Assembly (NCBI RefSeq): GCF_030704685.1
Contig: NZ_JAUZDX010000001.1
Span: 496,001-560,000, forward strand
From: Acidovorax sp. A1169
GTDB taxonomy: Bacteria > Pseudomonadota > Gammaproteobacteria > Burkholderiales > Burkholderiaceae_C
Length of the DNA: 64,000 bases
Direction of reading: 5' to 3'
Under the pieces are notes generated by a model. The model saw nothing but the letters and a program-made list of their open reading frames with translations, ran no database searches and was not told the origin of the DNA. The stretch's first letter is position 1; each line of letters opens with the position of its first letter. The position numbers and the translations under genes were made by a program. This document shows positions 18,274-27,296 of the stretch, in pieces.

Positions 18274-18708
18274 TCACCAGCGGTAGGCGGCAGGCAGCTG
18301 GCCCGAATGCCTGCGGTGCCGGGTTTTTTTCGCCCCGCTGTCGGTGAGGACCATTTCGGCCCCTTCAAAGGATATCTGTGCCTGGCGGTTCAGGGTGCGC
18401 CCGAGAACAGTGAACACCATCTCGATGGTGGTCTGGTTGTTCTCCAGCTTCCAGGTGCCGTCCAGGGTGCGCAGCGCGCCGATCTCGTCCTTCTTCAGGT
18501 AGAGCCTGACCGTGCCATCGGGCAGGAACTGCACGATGTTGGACGAGGGGGAGTACTCCTCCCACCAGCCCGCCAGGGCGGTGGCCGCATCCGGTGTGCT
18601 GGCCTGGGTGGTGGCCTCCTGCGCATGGGCGGGGAGCATGGGCTGCACAAAGCCCAGCAGGGCCAGTACGAGAAGTCGCAGGGCCCTGTGCCAGGGTGTC
18701 ATGGTCAT
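18274..18708 (-). CDS. Exported protein, possibly lipocalin-like; function unknown
   Basis: 144 residues with a signal peptide (ALRLLVLALLGFVQPMLPAHA, cleavage before QEATTQ). The mature part contains AGWWEEYSPSSNIVQFLPDG, VRLYLKKDEIG, LDGTWKLENNQTTIEMVF. This alternating beta pattern with a G-W pair resembles small lipocalin-like or cell-envelope lipid-handling proteins; the resemblance is structural intuition only. Two in-frame ATGs (18708 and 18702) compete; the longer is used. Upstream of the other exported protein on the same strand. Confidence 0.7.
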   Translation of the reverse strand: MTMTPWHRALRLLVLALLGFVQPMLPAHAQEATTQASTPDAATALAGWWEEYSPSSNIVQFLPDGTVRLYLKKDEIGALRTLDGTWKLENNQTTIEMVFTVLGRTLNRQAQISFEGAEMVLTDSGAKKTRHRRHSGQLPAAYRW

Positions 18709-18909
18709 GGAAAAAACGAAGCCGGTGGTTGTTCTGCCGGGCTTTATAAGCGATGCAGGCACCGCCTGCCGCCAGTGCCTGCAAGCTTCTGTGACATTTT
18801 CGGCGTTTGGCGCATGTGCCTGTGTTGGAATCGGGGCCTGCCACCGGCTTGCAGTTTGCCGCCGGGCCTTCACCTGAATGCCATTCGCTGTTCCCTTTCT
18901 GCTCTTTCC

Positions 18910-20253
18910 ATGAGTCCTTCCCGCAGTCCTTCGCCATCTCCCTCCTCTGGCGCAGCCCACCAGCCGCTGGCCGAGCGCCTGCGCCCACGCACGCTGGGCG
19001 AAGTGATCGGGCAGCAGCAGGTGCTGGGGCCGGGCATGCCGCTGCGCCTGGCGTTCGAATCGGGCCGTCCGCACAGCTGCATCCTGTGGGGCCCGCCGGG
19101 CGTGGGCAAGACCACCATTGCGCGGCTCATGGCCGATGCCTTCGACGCGCAGTTCATCAGCATCAGCGCCGTGCTGGGCGGGGTCAAGGACATCCGCGAG
19201 GCGGTGGAGCGGGCCGAGCTGGCACGCGATGGGCTCATGCAGCAGCGCACCATCGTCTTCGTCGATGAGGTGCACCGCTTCAACAAGAGCCAGCAGGACG
19301 CATTCTTGCCGCATGTGGAAAGCGGCCTGTTCACCTTCATCGGCGCGACCACCGAGAACCCTTCGTTCGAGGTCAACTCCGCGCTGCTTTCGCGCGCCGC
19401 CGTGTACGTGCTTCAGCCCCTGTCGATCGAGGACCTGCAGCAGCTCGTGGCCCTGGCCCAGGCGCACAACGCGCTGCCCGCCATCGAGCAGGACGCCGTC
19501 GACCGCCTTGTGGCCTATGCCGATGGCGATGCCCGGCGCCTGCTCAACACGCTGGAAACGCTGGCCATGGCGGCCACGCAGGAGCAACTGGCCGAGATCA
19601 CGGACGCCTGGCTGCTCAAGGTGCTGGGCGAGCGCATGCGCCGCTACGACAAGGGCGGCGAGCAGTTCTACGACACCATCAGCGCGCTGCACAAATCCGT
19701 GCGCGGCTCGGACCCCGATGCGGCGCTGTACTGGCTGGTGCGCATGCTCGACGGTGGTGCCGACCCGCGCTACATGGCCCGGCGCCTGGTGCGCATGGCC
19801 AGCGAGGACATCGGCCTGGCCGATCCGCGCGCTCTGCGCCTGGCGCTCGACGCGGCCGAGGTCTATGAGCGCCTGGGCACGCCCGAGGGCGAGCTGGCGC
19901 TGGCTGAGTGTGTGGTCTACCTGGCCGTGGCGCCCAAGTCGAATGCCGTCTACAAGGCCTACAACGCCGCGCGCGCCTGGGTCAAGCAGGACGGGACGCG
20001 CCCGGTGCCCATGCACCTGCGCAATGCACCGACAAAGCTCATGAAGCAGCTCGACTACGGCAAGGGCTACCGCTACGCGCACGACGAGGAGGGCGGCTTT
20101 GCGGCGGGCGAAAACTACCTTCCCGAGGGCATGCCGGCGCCTGGTTTCTACCAGCCGGTGGAACGCGGGCTCGAAATCAAGATCGCACAGAAATTGCGTG
20201 AGCTGCGCAATCGCAATACCACCGCCGATGGCGCCGACCTCCCCGAGGACTGA
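18910..20253 (+). CDS. rarA: Replication-associated recombination protein A (MgsA/RarA AAA+ ATPase)
   Basis: 447 residues from the ATG at 18910. After a Ser/Pro-rich N-terminal ~15 residues comes PLAERLRPRTLGEVIGQQ, the clamp-loader-like entry. Then follow Walker A GPPGVGKTT, Walker B VFVDEVHRFNKSQQD, sensor 1 FIGATTENPSFEVNSALLSR, and the C-terminal RarA domain (YRYAHDEEGGF). Family role: tetrameric ATPase acting at stalled forks and gaps. Position after lolA is a conserved arrangement. The leftward gene pair before it is unrelated. Confidence 0.95.
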   Translation: MSPSRSPSPSPSSGAAHQPLAERLRPRTLGEVIGQQQVLGPGMPLRLAFESGRPHSCILWGPPGVGKTTIARLMADAFDAQFISISAVLGGVKDIREAVERAELARDGLMQQRTIVFVDEVHRFNKSQQDAFLPHVESGLFTFIGATTENPSFEVNSALLSRAAVYVLQPLSIEDLQQLVALAQAHNALPAIEQDAVDRLVAYADGDARRLLNTLETLAMAATQEQLAEITDAWLLKVLGERMRRYDKGGEQFYDTISALHKSVRGSDPDAALYWLVRMLDGGADPRYMARRLVRMASEDIGLADPRALRLALDAAEVYERLGTPEGELALAECVVYLAVAPKSNAVYKAYNAARAWVKQDGTRPVPMHLRNAPTKLMKQLDYGKGYRYAHDEEGGFAAGENYLPEGMPAPGFYQPVERGLEIKIAQKLRELRNRNTTADGADLPED

Positions 20254-20569
20254 TTGGCCGCAGGAGAAACGGCGAAAAACCGACGTTATGCCGATTTTGC
20301 ATGATTCTGGTAATAAGTTTGCTCAGCAATATTCTTGCGTGTATCAAAAATACTTATGTGCCCGGCCCGTCACTGATGGACCCGCAACCCGAGGGAAAAC
20401 CCCGCCAATCCTGAAGAGGGGCTCCTGACACTACTGGCTACAATCCCGTCCACAAACCCGCACAGCTGCATTTCTGGCGGGTTTTTTGCTAGATGGCAGT
20501 CGGGCCCACAAGGCTGTACCGATTCCGGTGCCTGCGCTTGGGGTGCGTTACAAACGAAGGACTTCTCTT
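20254..20569. other. 316-bp gap before livH
   Basis: No credible coding sequence. It is noticeably AT-richer between about 20290 and 20360 than its surroundings, as expected of a promoter region for livHMGF, but I could not fix a -35/-10 pair. A TACAAT hexamer at 20439-20444 lies just before a terminator-like hairpin (20454-20487). The livH RBS (AAGGA) ends the gap. Confidence 0.5.
20454..20487 (+). terminator. Intrinsic terminator-like hairpin upstream of livH
   Basis: AAACCCGC (20454-20461) pairs with GCGGGTTT (20477-20484), followed by more T. It is 200 bp after the rarA stop and 82 bp before livH. It may end the rarA transcript or attenuate a liv transcript starting further upstream. Confidence 0.6.
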
Positions 20570-21499
20570 ATGGACATTTTGCTGCAACAGATCATCAACG
20601 GTCTGGTTCTCGGCAGCATGTACGCCTTGATAGCCTTGGGCTACACGATGGTGTACGGCATTATTCAACTGATCAACTTCGCCCACGGCGAGGTGCTCAT
20701 GATCGGTGCACTCACCAGTTGGAGCTGTATCGGGTTAATGCAAGGGGCCATGCCCGGCGCGCCCGGCTGGCTTATCCTGCTGCTGGCCACCCTCATCGCG
20801 TGCGTGGTCGCTGCCACCCTGAACTTCGTGATCGAGAAAGTCGCCTACCGGCCGCTGCGCAGCAGCCCGCGCCTGGCGCCCCTGATCACCGCGATCGGCA
20901 TGTCCATCCTGCTGCAGACGCTGGCCATGATCATCTGGAAGCCCAACTACAAGCCCTATCCGACGATGCTGCCCAGCACGCCGTTCCAGGTCGGTGGCGC
21001 TTACATCACCCCGACCCAGATCCTGATCCTGGGCGTGACCGCAGTGGCCCTGGCCTCGCTGATGTACCTGGTGAACCACACCAACCTGGGCCGCGCGATG
21101 CGTGCCACGGCAGAGAACCCCCGCGTGGCCTCGCTCATGGGCGTCAAGCCCGACATGGTGATCTCGGCCACCTTCATCATCGGTGCCGTGCTGGCGGCCA
21201 TCGCCGGCATCATGTACGCCTCCAACTACGGCACGGCGCAGCACACCATGGGCTTCCTGCCTGGTCTCAAGGCCTTCACGGCCGCCGTGTTCGGCGGTAT
21301 CGGCAACCTGGCCGGTGCGGTGGTCGGCGGCATTCTGCTGGGCCTGATCGAAGCCATCGGCTCGGGCTACATCGGCACCCTCACGGGCGGCCTGCTGGGC
21401 AGCCACTACACCGACATCTTTGCTTTCATCGTGCTGATCATCATCCTCACGCTGCGCCCCTCGGGTCTGCTGGGTGAACGTGTGGCCGACCGAGCCTGA
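20570..21499 (+). CDS. livH: Branched-chain amino acid ABC transporter permease LivH
   Basis: 309-residue membrane permease beginning MDILLQQIINGLVLGSMYAL after AAGGA; multiple hydrophobic helices and the family motif YGIIQLINFAHGEVLMIGA. Later RAMRATAENPRVASLMG is the cytoplasmic coupling region that touches the ATPases. First gene of livH-livM-livG-livF, spaced by 11, 20 and 2 bp. No periplasmic binding protein (LivK/J) gene lies in the window, so it must be elsewhere, and the substrate (Leu/Ile/Val or another compound) cannot be read from the permease. Confidence 0.93.
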   Translation: MDILLQQIINGLVLGSMYALIALGYTMVYGIIQLINFAHGEVLMIGALTSWSCIGLMQGAMPGAPGWLILLLATLIACVVAATLNFVIEKVAYRPLRSSPRLAPLITAIGMSILLQTLAMIIWKPNYKPYPTMLPSTPFQVGGAYITPTQILILGVTAVALASLMYLVNHTNLGRAMRATAENPRVASLMGVKPDMVISATFIIGAVLAAIAGIMYASNYGTAQHTMGFLPGLKAFTAAVFGGIGNLAGAVVGGILLGLIEAIGSGYIGTLTGGLLGSHYTDIFAFIVLIIILTLRPSGLLGERVADRA

Positions 21500-21510
21500 G
21501 GACCTTTGCC

Positions 21511-22590
21511 ATGAAGAACAACAACCTTGCCAAATGGGTCATGGGCGGCATCGCGCTGCTGATTCTCCCGCTCATCCTCCAGTACTTCGGCAACGCCTGG
21601 GTGCGCATCGCCGACCTGGCCCTGCTGTACGTGATGCTGGCCCTGGGCCTGAACATCGTGGTCGGCTACGCCGGCCTGCTCGACCTGGGCTACGTGGCGT
21701 TCTACGCCGTGGGTGCCTACCTGTTCGCGCTGATGGCATCGCCCCACCTGGCCGATACCTTTACCGCGTTTGCCGCCATGTTCCCCAACGGGCTGCACAC
21801 CTCGCTGTGGGTGGTGATACCGTTGGCGGCGCTGGTCGCGGCGCTCTTCGGGGCGGTGCTCGGGGCGCCCACGCTCAAGCTGCGCGGCGACTACCTGGCC
21901 ATCGTGACACTGGGCTTCGGTGAGATCATCCGCATCTTCCTGAACAACCTGGACCACCCCGTCAACCTGACCAACGGCCCCAAGGGCCTGGGGCAGATCG
22001 ACTCGGTCAAGATCTTCGGCCTGGACCTGGGCAAGCGGCTGGAGCTGTTCGGCTTCGAGATCAACTCCGTTACGCTGTACTACTACCTGTTCCTGTTCCT
22101 GGTGATCATCAGCGTCATCATCTGCTACCGCCTGCAGGACTCGCGCATCGGCCGCGCCTGGATGGCCATCCGCGAAGATGAAATCGCTGCCAAGGCCATG
22201 GGCATCAACACCCGCAACATGAAGCTCCTGGCCTTTGGCATGGGCGCTTCGTTCGGCGGCGTCTCGGGTGCCATGTTCGGCGCTTTCCAGGGCTTCGTCT
22301 CGCCCGAGTCCTTCAGCCTGATGGAGTCGGTCATGATCGTCGCCATGGTCGTGCTCGGCGGCATCGGCCACATCCCCGGCGTGATCCTGGGTGCCGTGCT
22401 GCTGTCGGCCTTGCCCGAAGTGCTGCGCTACGTGGCCGGCCCGCTGCAGGCCATGACCGATGGCCGTCTTGATTCCGCCATCCTGCGCCAGTTCCTGATT
22501 GCCGTGGCCATGATCGTCATCATGCTGATGCGCCCCCGTGGTCTGTGGCCTGCGCCCGACCATGGCAAGAGCCTCACGCAGAAGTCCTGA
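21511..22590 (+). CDS. livM: Branched-chain amino acid ABC transporter permease LivM
   Basis: 359-residue second permease of the HAAT-type importer. After a first helix (WVMGGIALLILPLILQYFG) comes ALGLNIVVGYAGLLDLGYVAF, the LivM signature, then GAPTLKLRGDYLAIVTLGFGE and the coupling region GRAWMAIREDEIAAKAMGI. It pairs with LivH to form the membrane channel. Follows livH by 11 bp with its own RBS (GAGGA). Confidence 0.93.
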   Translation: MKNNNLAKWVMGGIALLILPLILQYFGNAWVRIADLALLYVMLALGLNIVVGYAGLLDLGYVAFYAVGAYLFALMASPHLADTFTAFAAMFPNGLHTSLWVVIPLAALVAALFGAVLGAPTLKLRGDYLAIVTLGFGEIIRIFLNNLDHPVNLTNGPKGLGQIDSVKIFGLDLGKRLELFGFEINSVTLYYYLFLFLVIISVIICYRLQDSRIGRAWMAIREDEIAAKAMGINTRNMKLLAFGMGASFGGVSGAMFGAFQGFVSPESFSLMESVMIVAMVVLGGIGHIPGVILGAVLLSALPEVLRYVAGPLQAMTDGRLDSAILRQFLIAVAMIVIMLMRPRGLWPAPDHGKSLTQKS

Positions 22591-22610
22591 ACACCACCGA
22601 AAGTTAGAAC

Positions 22611-23393
22611 ATGGCAGAGAAATCCAACGAAGTGGTGCTGAAGGTTGCGGGCATTTCCAAGCGCTTTGGCGGCTTGCAGGCCCTCTCCGACGTAGGCATC
22701 ACGATTGAACGCGGCCAGGTCTATGGCCTGATCGGTCCCAACGGTGCTGGCAAGACCACGTTCTTCAACGTGATCACCGGCCTGTACACCCCCGACTCCG
22801 GCACGTTCGAGCTCGCAGGCAAGCCCTACGAGCCCACGGCCGTGCACGAAGTGGCCAAGGCGGGCATTGCCCGCACTTTCCAGAACATCCGTCTGTTCGC
22901 CGAAATGACGGCGCTCGAAAACGTGATGGTGGGCCGGCACATCCGCACCAAGTCCGGCCTGCTGGGCGCGGTGCTGCGCACCAAGAGCTTCAAGGCCGAA
23001 GAGCTGGCCATCGCCAAGCGCGCGCAGGAGCTGCTCGACTACGTGGGCATCGGCAAGTTCGCCGACTACAAGGCGCGCACCCTGAGCTACGGCGACCAGC
23101 GCCGCCTGGAGATCGCGCGTGCCCTGGCAACGGACCCCCAGCTGATTGCGCTGGACGAGCCCGCTGCCGGCATGAACGCGACCGAGAAGGTGCAGCTGCG
23201 CGAGCTGATCGACCGCATCCGCAACGACAACCGCACCATCCTGCTCATCGAGCACGACGTGAAGCTGGTGATGGGCCTGTGCGACCGCGTGACGGTGCTC
23301 GACTACGGCAAGCAGATCGCCGAAGGCACGCCTGCCACCGTGCAGAAGAACGAAAAAGTGATTGAGGCCTATCTGGGCACCGGAGGACATTGA
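22611..23393 (+). CDS. livG: Branched-chain amino acid ABC transporter ATPase LivG
   Basis: 260 residues. Walker A GPNGAGKTT near residue 43, Q-loop GIARTFQNIRLF, ABC signature LSYGDQRRLEIARAL (a LSYG variant usual in LivG), Walker B LIALDEPAAGMN, and the H-loop in LLIEHDVKLV. Energises LivHM. Its last codons contain the GGAGGA used as RBS by livF, whose ATG begins 2 bp after this stop. Confidence 0.95.
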   Translation: MAEKSNEVVLKVAGISKRFGGLQALSDVGITIERGQVYGLIGPNGAGKTTFFNVITGLYTPDSGTFELAGKPYEPTAVHEVAKAGIARTFQNIRLFAEMTALENVMVGRHIRTKSGLLGAVLRTKSFKAEELAIAKRAQELLDYVGIGKFADYKARTLSYGDQRRLEIARALATDPQLIALDEPAAGMNATEKVQLRELIDRIRNDNRTILLIEHDVKLVMGLCDRVTVLDYGKQIAEGTPATVQKNEKVIEAYLGTGGH

Positions 23394-23395
23394 GA

Positions 23396-24124
23396 ATGGC
23401 CGAAAAATCCAACAAGGTACTGCTGCAGGTCAAGGGCCTGAAAGTGGGCTATGGCGGTATCCAGGCCGTCAAGGGCGTGGACTTCGAAGTGCGCGAAGGC
23501 GAACTGGTCTCGCTCATTGGCTCCAACGGTGCCGGCAAGACCACCACCATGAAGGCCATCACGGGCACGCTGCCCATGGGCGATGGCGACATCGAGTACC
23601 TGGGCAAGAGCATCAAGGGCAAGGGCGCCTGGGATCTTGTCAAGGACGGTCTGGTGATGGTGCCCGAAGGCCGTGGAGTGTTCGCGCGCATGACCATCAC
23701 CGAGAACCTGCAGATGGGCGCCTACATCCGCAAGGACAAGGCGGGCATCCTGGCCGACATCGAGAAGATGTTCACCATCTTCCCGCGCCTGCGCGAGCGC
23801 AAGGACCAACTGGCCGGCACCATGTCGGGCGGTGAGCAGCAGATGCTGGCCATGGGCCGCGCGCTGATGAGCCAGCCCAAGGTGCTGCTGCTGGACGAAC
23901 CCTCGATGGGCCTGTCACCCATCATGGTGGACAAGATCTTCGAGGTAGTGCGCGACGTGTATGCCCTGGGCGTGACCATCCTGCTGGTGGAGCAGAACGC
24001 CAGCCGCGCGCTGGCCATCGCCGACCGTGGCTACGTGATGGAGTCGGGCCTGATCACCATGACCGGCCCGGGCCAGGAGCTGCTGAGCGACCCCAAGGTG
24101 CGCGCCGCCTACCTGGGCGAGTAA
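23396..24124 (+). CDS. livF: Branched-chain amino acid ABC transporter ATPase LivF
   Basis: 242 residues, the second ATPase of the importer: Walker A GSNGAGKTT, signature MSGGEQQMLAMGRAL, Walker B VLLLDEPSMGLSP, and LLVEQNASRALAIADRGYVMESG, which is diagnostic for LivF (Gln-Asn in the switch region). Start at the ATG at 23396 immediately after the livG stop, served by GGAGGA inside livG. It ends the operon; a strong bidirectional terminator follows 18 bp on. Confidence 0.95.
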   Translation: MAEKSNKVLLQVKGLKVGYGGIQAVKGVDFEVREGELVSLIGSNGAGKTTTMKAITGTLPMGDGDIEYLGKSIKGKGAWDLVKDGLVMVPEGRGVFARMTITENLQMGAYIRKDKAGILADIEKMFTIFPRLRERKDQLAGTMSGGEQQMLAMGRALMSQPKVLLLDEPSMGLSPIMVDKIFEVVRDVYALGVTILLVEQNASRALAIADRGYVMESGLITMTGPGQELLSDPKVRAAYLGE

Positions 24125-24142
24125 GGGCTTCGCTGCGCCAGC

Positions 24143-24170
24143 AAAATGCCGTCCCTCGGGACGGCATTTT
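24143..24170. terminator. Bidirectional intrinsic terminator after livF
   Basis: AAAATGCCGTCC (24143-24154) pairs perfectly with GGACGGCATTTT (24159-24170) around CTCG, a 12-bp stem with A and T runs. It separates livF from the convergent outer-membrane protein gene. Confidence 0.92.
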
Positions 24171-24203
24171 TCATGGGGAGGACGCAAGCCCTCCAGTTGC
24201 TGG

Positions 24204-24812
24204 TCAGTATTTGTACTGCACGCCCAGCGTCGTCATCTTCACGCCCGAGTTCTCATCCGAGAAGTGGAACTTGTGGCGCTCCCACTCCACAACGGCGGCC
24301 CATTGCTGGTTGAAGTTCCAGCGTGCGCCCACGCCGTAGGACAGCCCGAAGCCGCTGTCCTTGCCCGTCGCCACGCCCAGGCCCGAGAAGCCCGAAGTGC
24401 GCGTGCGGCCATAGGTGGTACCCACCTTGCCGAACAGGTCGAACTGCTCGTTCAGCGGGGCGCGCCCGATCAGGCTCAGGTTGACACCCTCGGCCTTGGT
24501 GGTGCCGCCCAGGCGGTGGGCCTTGCCGGCATTCAGGTAGCTCAGCTCCACGCCGGCATTGGGGTGGAAATAGCCACCGGTGGAGAGCTTCCAGGCCGAG
24601 TCGGAGTCATCGAAGCCCAGGCCGGTGCCCGGCGGGCCGGCATTGAGGTCGTAGTTGGCGCGGCCGCCGCTCAGGCCGAAGTAGCCTTGCTGGGTATACG
24701 GAATGAAAGAGTCGCGCTGCTTGGGCGAAGCGCTGCTGGTCTGTGCCTGCACGCCCGTGGCGGCGCAGGCGGCTGCAACCAGCCAGGGGATCAGGCGGAA
24801 CGAGGATGGCAT
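24204..24812 (-). CDS. Outer-membrane beta-barrel protein (OmpA transmembrane-domain type)
   Basis: 202 residues from the ATG at 24812 (AAGGA upstream). Signal peptide FRLIPWLVAAACAATGVQA before QTSSAS. The mature ~180 residues alternate short beta strands and glycine-rich turns: GYFGLSGGRANYDL, SAWKLSTGGYFHPNAGVELSY, FGKVGTTYGRTRT, LSYGVGARWNFNQQWAAVVEW. It ends VQYKY with a terminal aromatic, as outer-membrane proteins do for BAM recognition. Probably an eight-stranded porin-like or adhesion barrel; no peptidoglycan-binding OmpA domain follows. Substrate unknown. Converges with livF. Confidence 0.85.
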   Translation of the reverse strand: MPSSFRLIPWLVAAACAATGVQAQTSSASPKQRDSFIPYTQQGYFGLSGGRANYDLNAGPPGTGLGFDDSDSAWKLSTGGYFHPNAGVELSYLNAGKAHRLGGTTKAEGVNLSLIGRAPLNEQFDLFGKVGTTYGRTRTSGFSGLGVATGKDSGFGLSYGVGARWNFNQQWAAVVEWERHKFHFSDENSGVKMTTLGVQYKY

Positions 24813-25093
24813 GGAAGGTGTCCTTGGAACGTGGGGAAATTCGGCGGGCAACAGATGCCCGCGGGGCGAATGCCCAATCTAAGGTGCTGCACCGGCGCTT
24901 GCTGTAGGACGGAGGGTGCCTGGCGGGTAGGTCCGACCCGGGGATGCCGACCTGGGCGAAGCCGCTGCCATCGATCCCGGGCCGGTTTGCAACGGCCCGG
25001 CGGTTAAACTCCCGGCAGTCACGTTGGCGTCATGGTTTTGTCATGGCGTTGTCATTTTCAAGAAGTCCGACCCCCGTTCCAGGAGCATCCCCC

Positions 25094-25741
25094 ATGCTGT
25101 TTGCCAAGCTGTTGCCACGCGAAGGCAATTTTTTCGAAATGTTCAACCAGCATGCGGACCGCATCGTGGAAGCGGCTCGCGCCTTTTCGCAACTGGTGGC
25201 CAACTACAACGATCCCCACCTGCGCGACAAGTACAACCAGGACGTGGACAACGCCGAGCGCGCTGCCGACCGCGTGACGCACGAGGTCAACAAGGCCATC
25301 CACAAGACCTTCATCACCCCCATCGACCGGGAGCAGATCCACACGCTCATCAACACCATGGACGATGTGGCCGACCTGATTCAGGACTCGGCGGAAACCA
25401 TGGCGCTGTACGACGTGCGCCACATGACGGACGAGATCACGCGCCTCACCGACCTGAGCCTCAAGTGCTGCGAGCGCGTGCGCGACGCCGTCAAGCTGCT
25501 CGACAAGATCGCCGACCCGGCCGTGGCCGAGGCCGCCCTCAAGACCTGCGAGGAGATCGACAAGCTCGAATCCGACGCCGACCGCGTGATGCGCAGCGCC
25601 ATGAGCAAGCTGTTCCGCGAGGAGCCCGATGTGCGCGAAGTGATCAAGCTCAAGGCCATCTACGAGCTCCTGGAAACCATCACCGACAAGTGCGAGGACG
25701 TGGCCAACTGCATCGAGGGCATCGTCCTCGAGAACTCCTGA
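25094..25741 (+). CDS. DUF47 (PhoU-like) Pit accessory protein
   Basis: 215 residues, ATG at 25094 after AGGAG. All-helical protein with the PhoU-like repeats NAERAADRVTHEVNKAIHKTF, PIDREQIHTLINTMDDVADL and CEEIDKLESDADRVMRSAM. The two acidic helix faces resemble metal-binding PhoU clusters. DUF47 genes sit almost always directly before a PiT transporter, as here (18 bp), and are thought to modulate it. The start excludes a longer open frame upstream that has no RBS. Confidence 0.9.
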   Translation: MLFAKLLPREGNFFEMFNQHADRIVEAARAFSQLVANYNDPHLRDKYNQDVDNAERAADRVTHEVNKAIHKTFITPIDREQIHTLINTMDDVADLIQDSAETMALYDVRHMTDEITRLTDLSLKCCERVRDAVKLLDKIADPAVAEAALKTCEEIDKLESDADRVMRSAMSKLFREEPDVREVIKLKAIYELLETITDKCEDVANCIEGIVLENS

Positions 25742-25759
25742 TCGGCAGGGCCCAGCAGC

Positions 25760-26770
25760 ATGGAAACCGTACAAGCAGCCCTGTGGGTTGTCGTTCTGCT
25801 CGTGGCGCTTGCGATCCTGTTCGACTTCATGAACGGGTTCCACGACGCCGCCAACTCGATTGCCACGGTGGTCTCCACCGGTGTGCTCAAACCCGCGCAG
25901 GCGGTGCTGTTCGCGGCATTCTTCAATTTCGTGGCCATCTTCGTGTTCCACCTGAGCGTGGCCGCCACGGTGGGCAAGGGCATCGTGCAGCCCGGCATCG
26001 TGGACACGCACGTGGTGTTCGGCGCCCTGGTGGGCGCCATCACCTGGAACGTGATCACCTGGTACTACGGCATCCCCAGCAGCTCTTCGCATGCGCTGAT
26101 CGGCGGCATCGTGGGTGCGGTGATCGCCAAGGCCGGCGCGGGTGCGTTGATCTCGGCCGGCATCCTGAAAACCGTGGCCTTCATCTTCGTCTCGCCGCTG
26201 CTGGGCTTCCTGCTCGGCTCGCTGATGATGGTGGCTGTGGCCTGGATCTTCCGGCGCGCCAGGCCGAGCAAGGTGGACAAGTGGTTCCGGCGGCTGCAGC
26301 TCGTCTCGGCGGGAGCCTACAGCCTGGGCCACGGTGGTAATGATGCGCAGAAGACCATCGGCATCATCTGGCTGCTGCTGATCGCCACGGGCTACGCTTC
26401 GGCCAGCGACGCATCGCCGCCCACCTGGACCATAGTGAGCTGCTACGTGGCCATTGGCCTCGGGACCATGTTCGGTGGCTGGCGCATCGTCAAGACCATG
26501 GGCCAGAAGATCACCAAGCTCAAACCCGTGGGCGGCTTCTGTGCCGAAACGGGCGGGGCGATCACGCTGTTCCTGGCCACCGCGCTGGGCATCCCCGTAT
26601 CCACCACGCACACCATCACCGGTGCCATCGTGGGCGTGGGCTCCACCCAGCGCGCCAGCGCCGTGCGCTGGGGCGTGGCCGGCAACATCGTATGGGCCTG
26701 GGTGCTCACCATTCCGGCCAGTGCCTTCGTGGCAGCCATTGCCTATTGGGTCAGCCTGCAGTTGTTCTGA
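25760..26770 (+). CDS. PiT-family inorganic phosphate transporter
   Basis: 336-residue membrane protein of the PiT (PF01384) type. It has the two inverted-repeat signatures FDFMNGFHDAANSIATVVST near the N-terminus and YSLGHGGNDAQKTIGIIWL in the second half, and about ten hydrophobic helices. It moves metal-phosphate with protons at low affinity. The central cytoplasmic loop is short (RRARPSKVDKWFRRL). It follows the DUF47 gene in an operon and ends 20 bp before a bidirectional terminator. Confidence 0.93.
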   Translation: METVQAALWVVVLLVALAILFDFMNGFHDAANSIATVVSTGVLKPAQAVLFAAFFNFVAIFVFHLSVAATVGKGIVQPGIVDTHVVFGALVGAITWNVITWYYGIPSSSSHALIGGIVGAVIAKAGAGALISAGILKTVAFIFVSPLLGFLLGSLMMVAVAWIFRRARPSKVDKWFRRLQLVSAGAYSLGHGGNDAQKTIGIIWLLLIATGYASASDASPPTWTIVSCYVAIGLGTMFGGWRIVKTMGQKITKLKPVGGFCAETGGAITLFLATALGIPVSTTHTITGAIVGVGSTQRASAVRWGVAGNIVWAWVLTIPASAFVAAIAYWVSLQLF

Positions 26771-26790
26771 CGGCTGCTGCACGCCCAAAG

Positions 26791-26827
26791 AAAAGCCCCT
26801 GCCGGCCACGCGCCGCAGGGGCTTTTT
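26791..26827. terminator. Bidirectional intrinsic terminator after the PiT gene
   Basis: AAAAGCCCCTGC (26791-26802) pairs with GCAGGGGCTTTT (26815-26826), with A and T runs on both sides, between the convergent PiT and TM2-protein genes. Confidence 0.9.
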
Positions 26828-26842
26828 CGTTGGATCAGGGGC

Positions 26843-27289
26843 CTACTGCGAGATCTTGCGCGCTTCCTCGATTTGGTACTCGAAATAGCGCTGGAAGCTG
26901 AAGGCCAGGCTGGCCATCAGCACCGTGGTGCCCATCAGCAGGGCCAGGACGATGGCCCCGATGGTGATCCACTGCGTCTGGCCAGCGGGTGCTTCCGCCG
27001 TGGCGCTGGGGTTGTAGCGGGCATTCCAGCGTTCGGGCGTCATCAGGCCGTACAGGATGGCGCGCAGGGCGCAACCCGCGATCGTGAATCCCAGCAGGGG
27101 GATCAGGACCCAGCTGTAATGGTCGTCCTGCCCCAGTTGCTGCACGCGCTGGATGCCGTAGATCCCCAGTGCCGTGGGGATGGGCAGCAGCCAGCCCAGC
27201 ATGTCCCCCATGCCGTGCAGGTAAAAGCGGTGCAGGCCCAGCGGGCCGCCCAGGAAGGCCAGCCAAGCGGCCAGGGTTTTGTTTTTCAT
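26843..27289 (-). CDS. TM2-domain (NINE-type) membrane protein
   Basis: 148 residues. N-terminal TM2 domain: KTLAAWLAFLGGPLGLHRFYL, then GWLLPIPTALGIYGI. The G-x-HRFYL turn between two helices is the family mark. Two more hydrophobic stretches follow (YSWVLIPLLGFTIAGCALRAIL; WITIGAIVLALLMGTTVLMA). Function unknown across the family. It starts 7 bp after the stop of the GNAT gene on the same strand, so the two are co-transcribed. Confidence 0.85.
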   Translation of the reverse strand: MKNKTLAAWLAFLGGPLGLHRFYLHGMGDMLGWLLPIPTALGIYGIQRVQQLGQDDHYSWVLIPLLGFTIAGCALRAILYGLMTPERWNARYNPSATAEAPAGQTQWITIGAIVLALLMGTTVLMASLAFSFQRYFEYQIEEARKISQ

Positions 27290-27296
27290 GGGGGGA

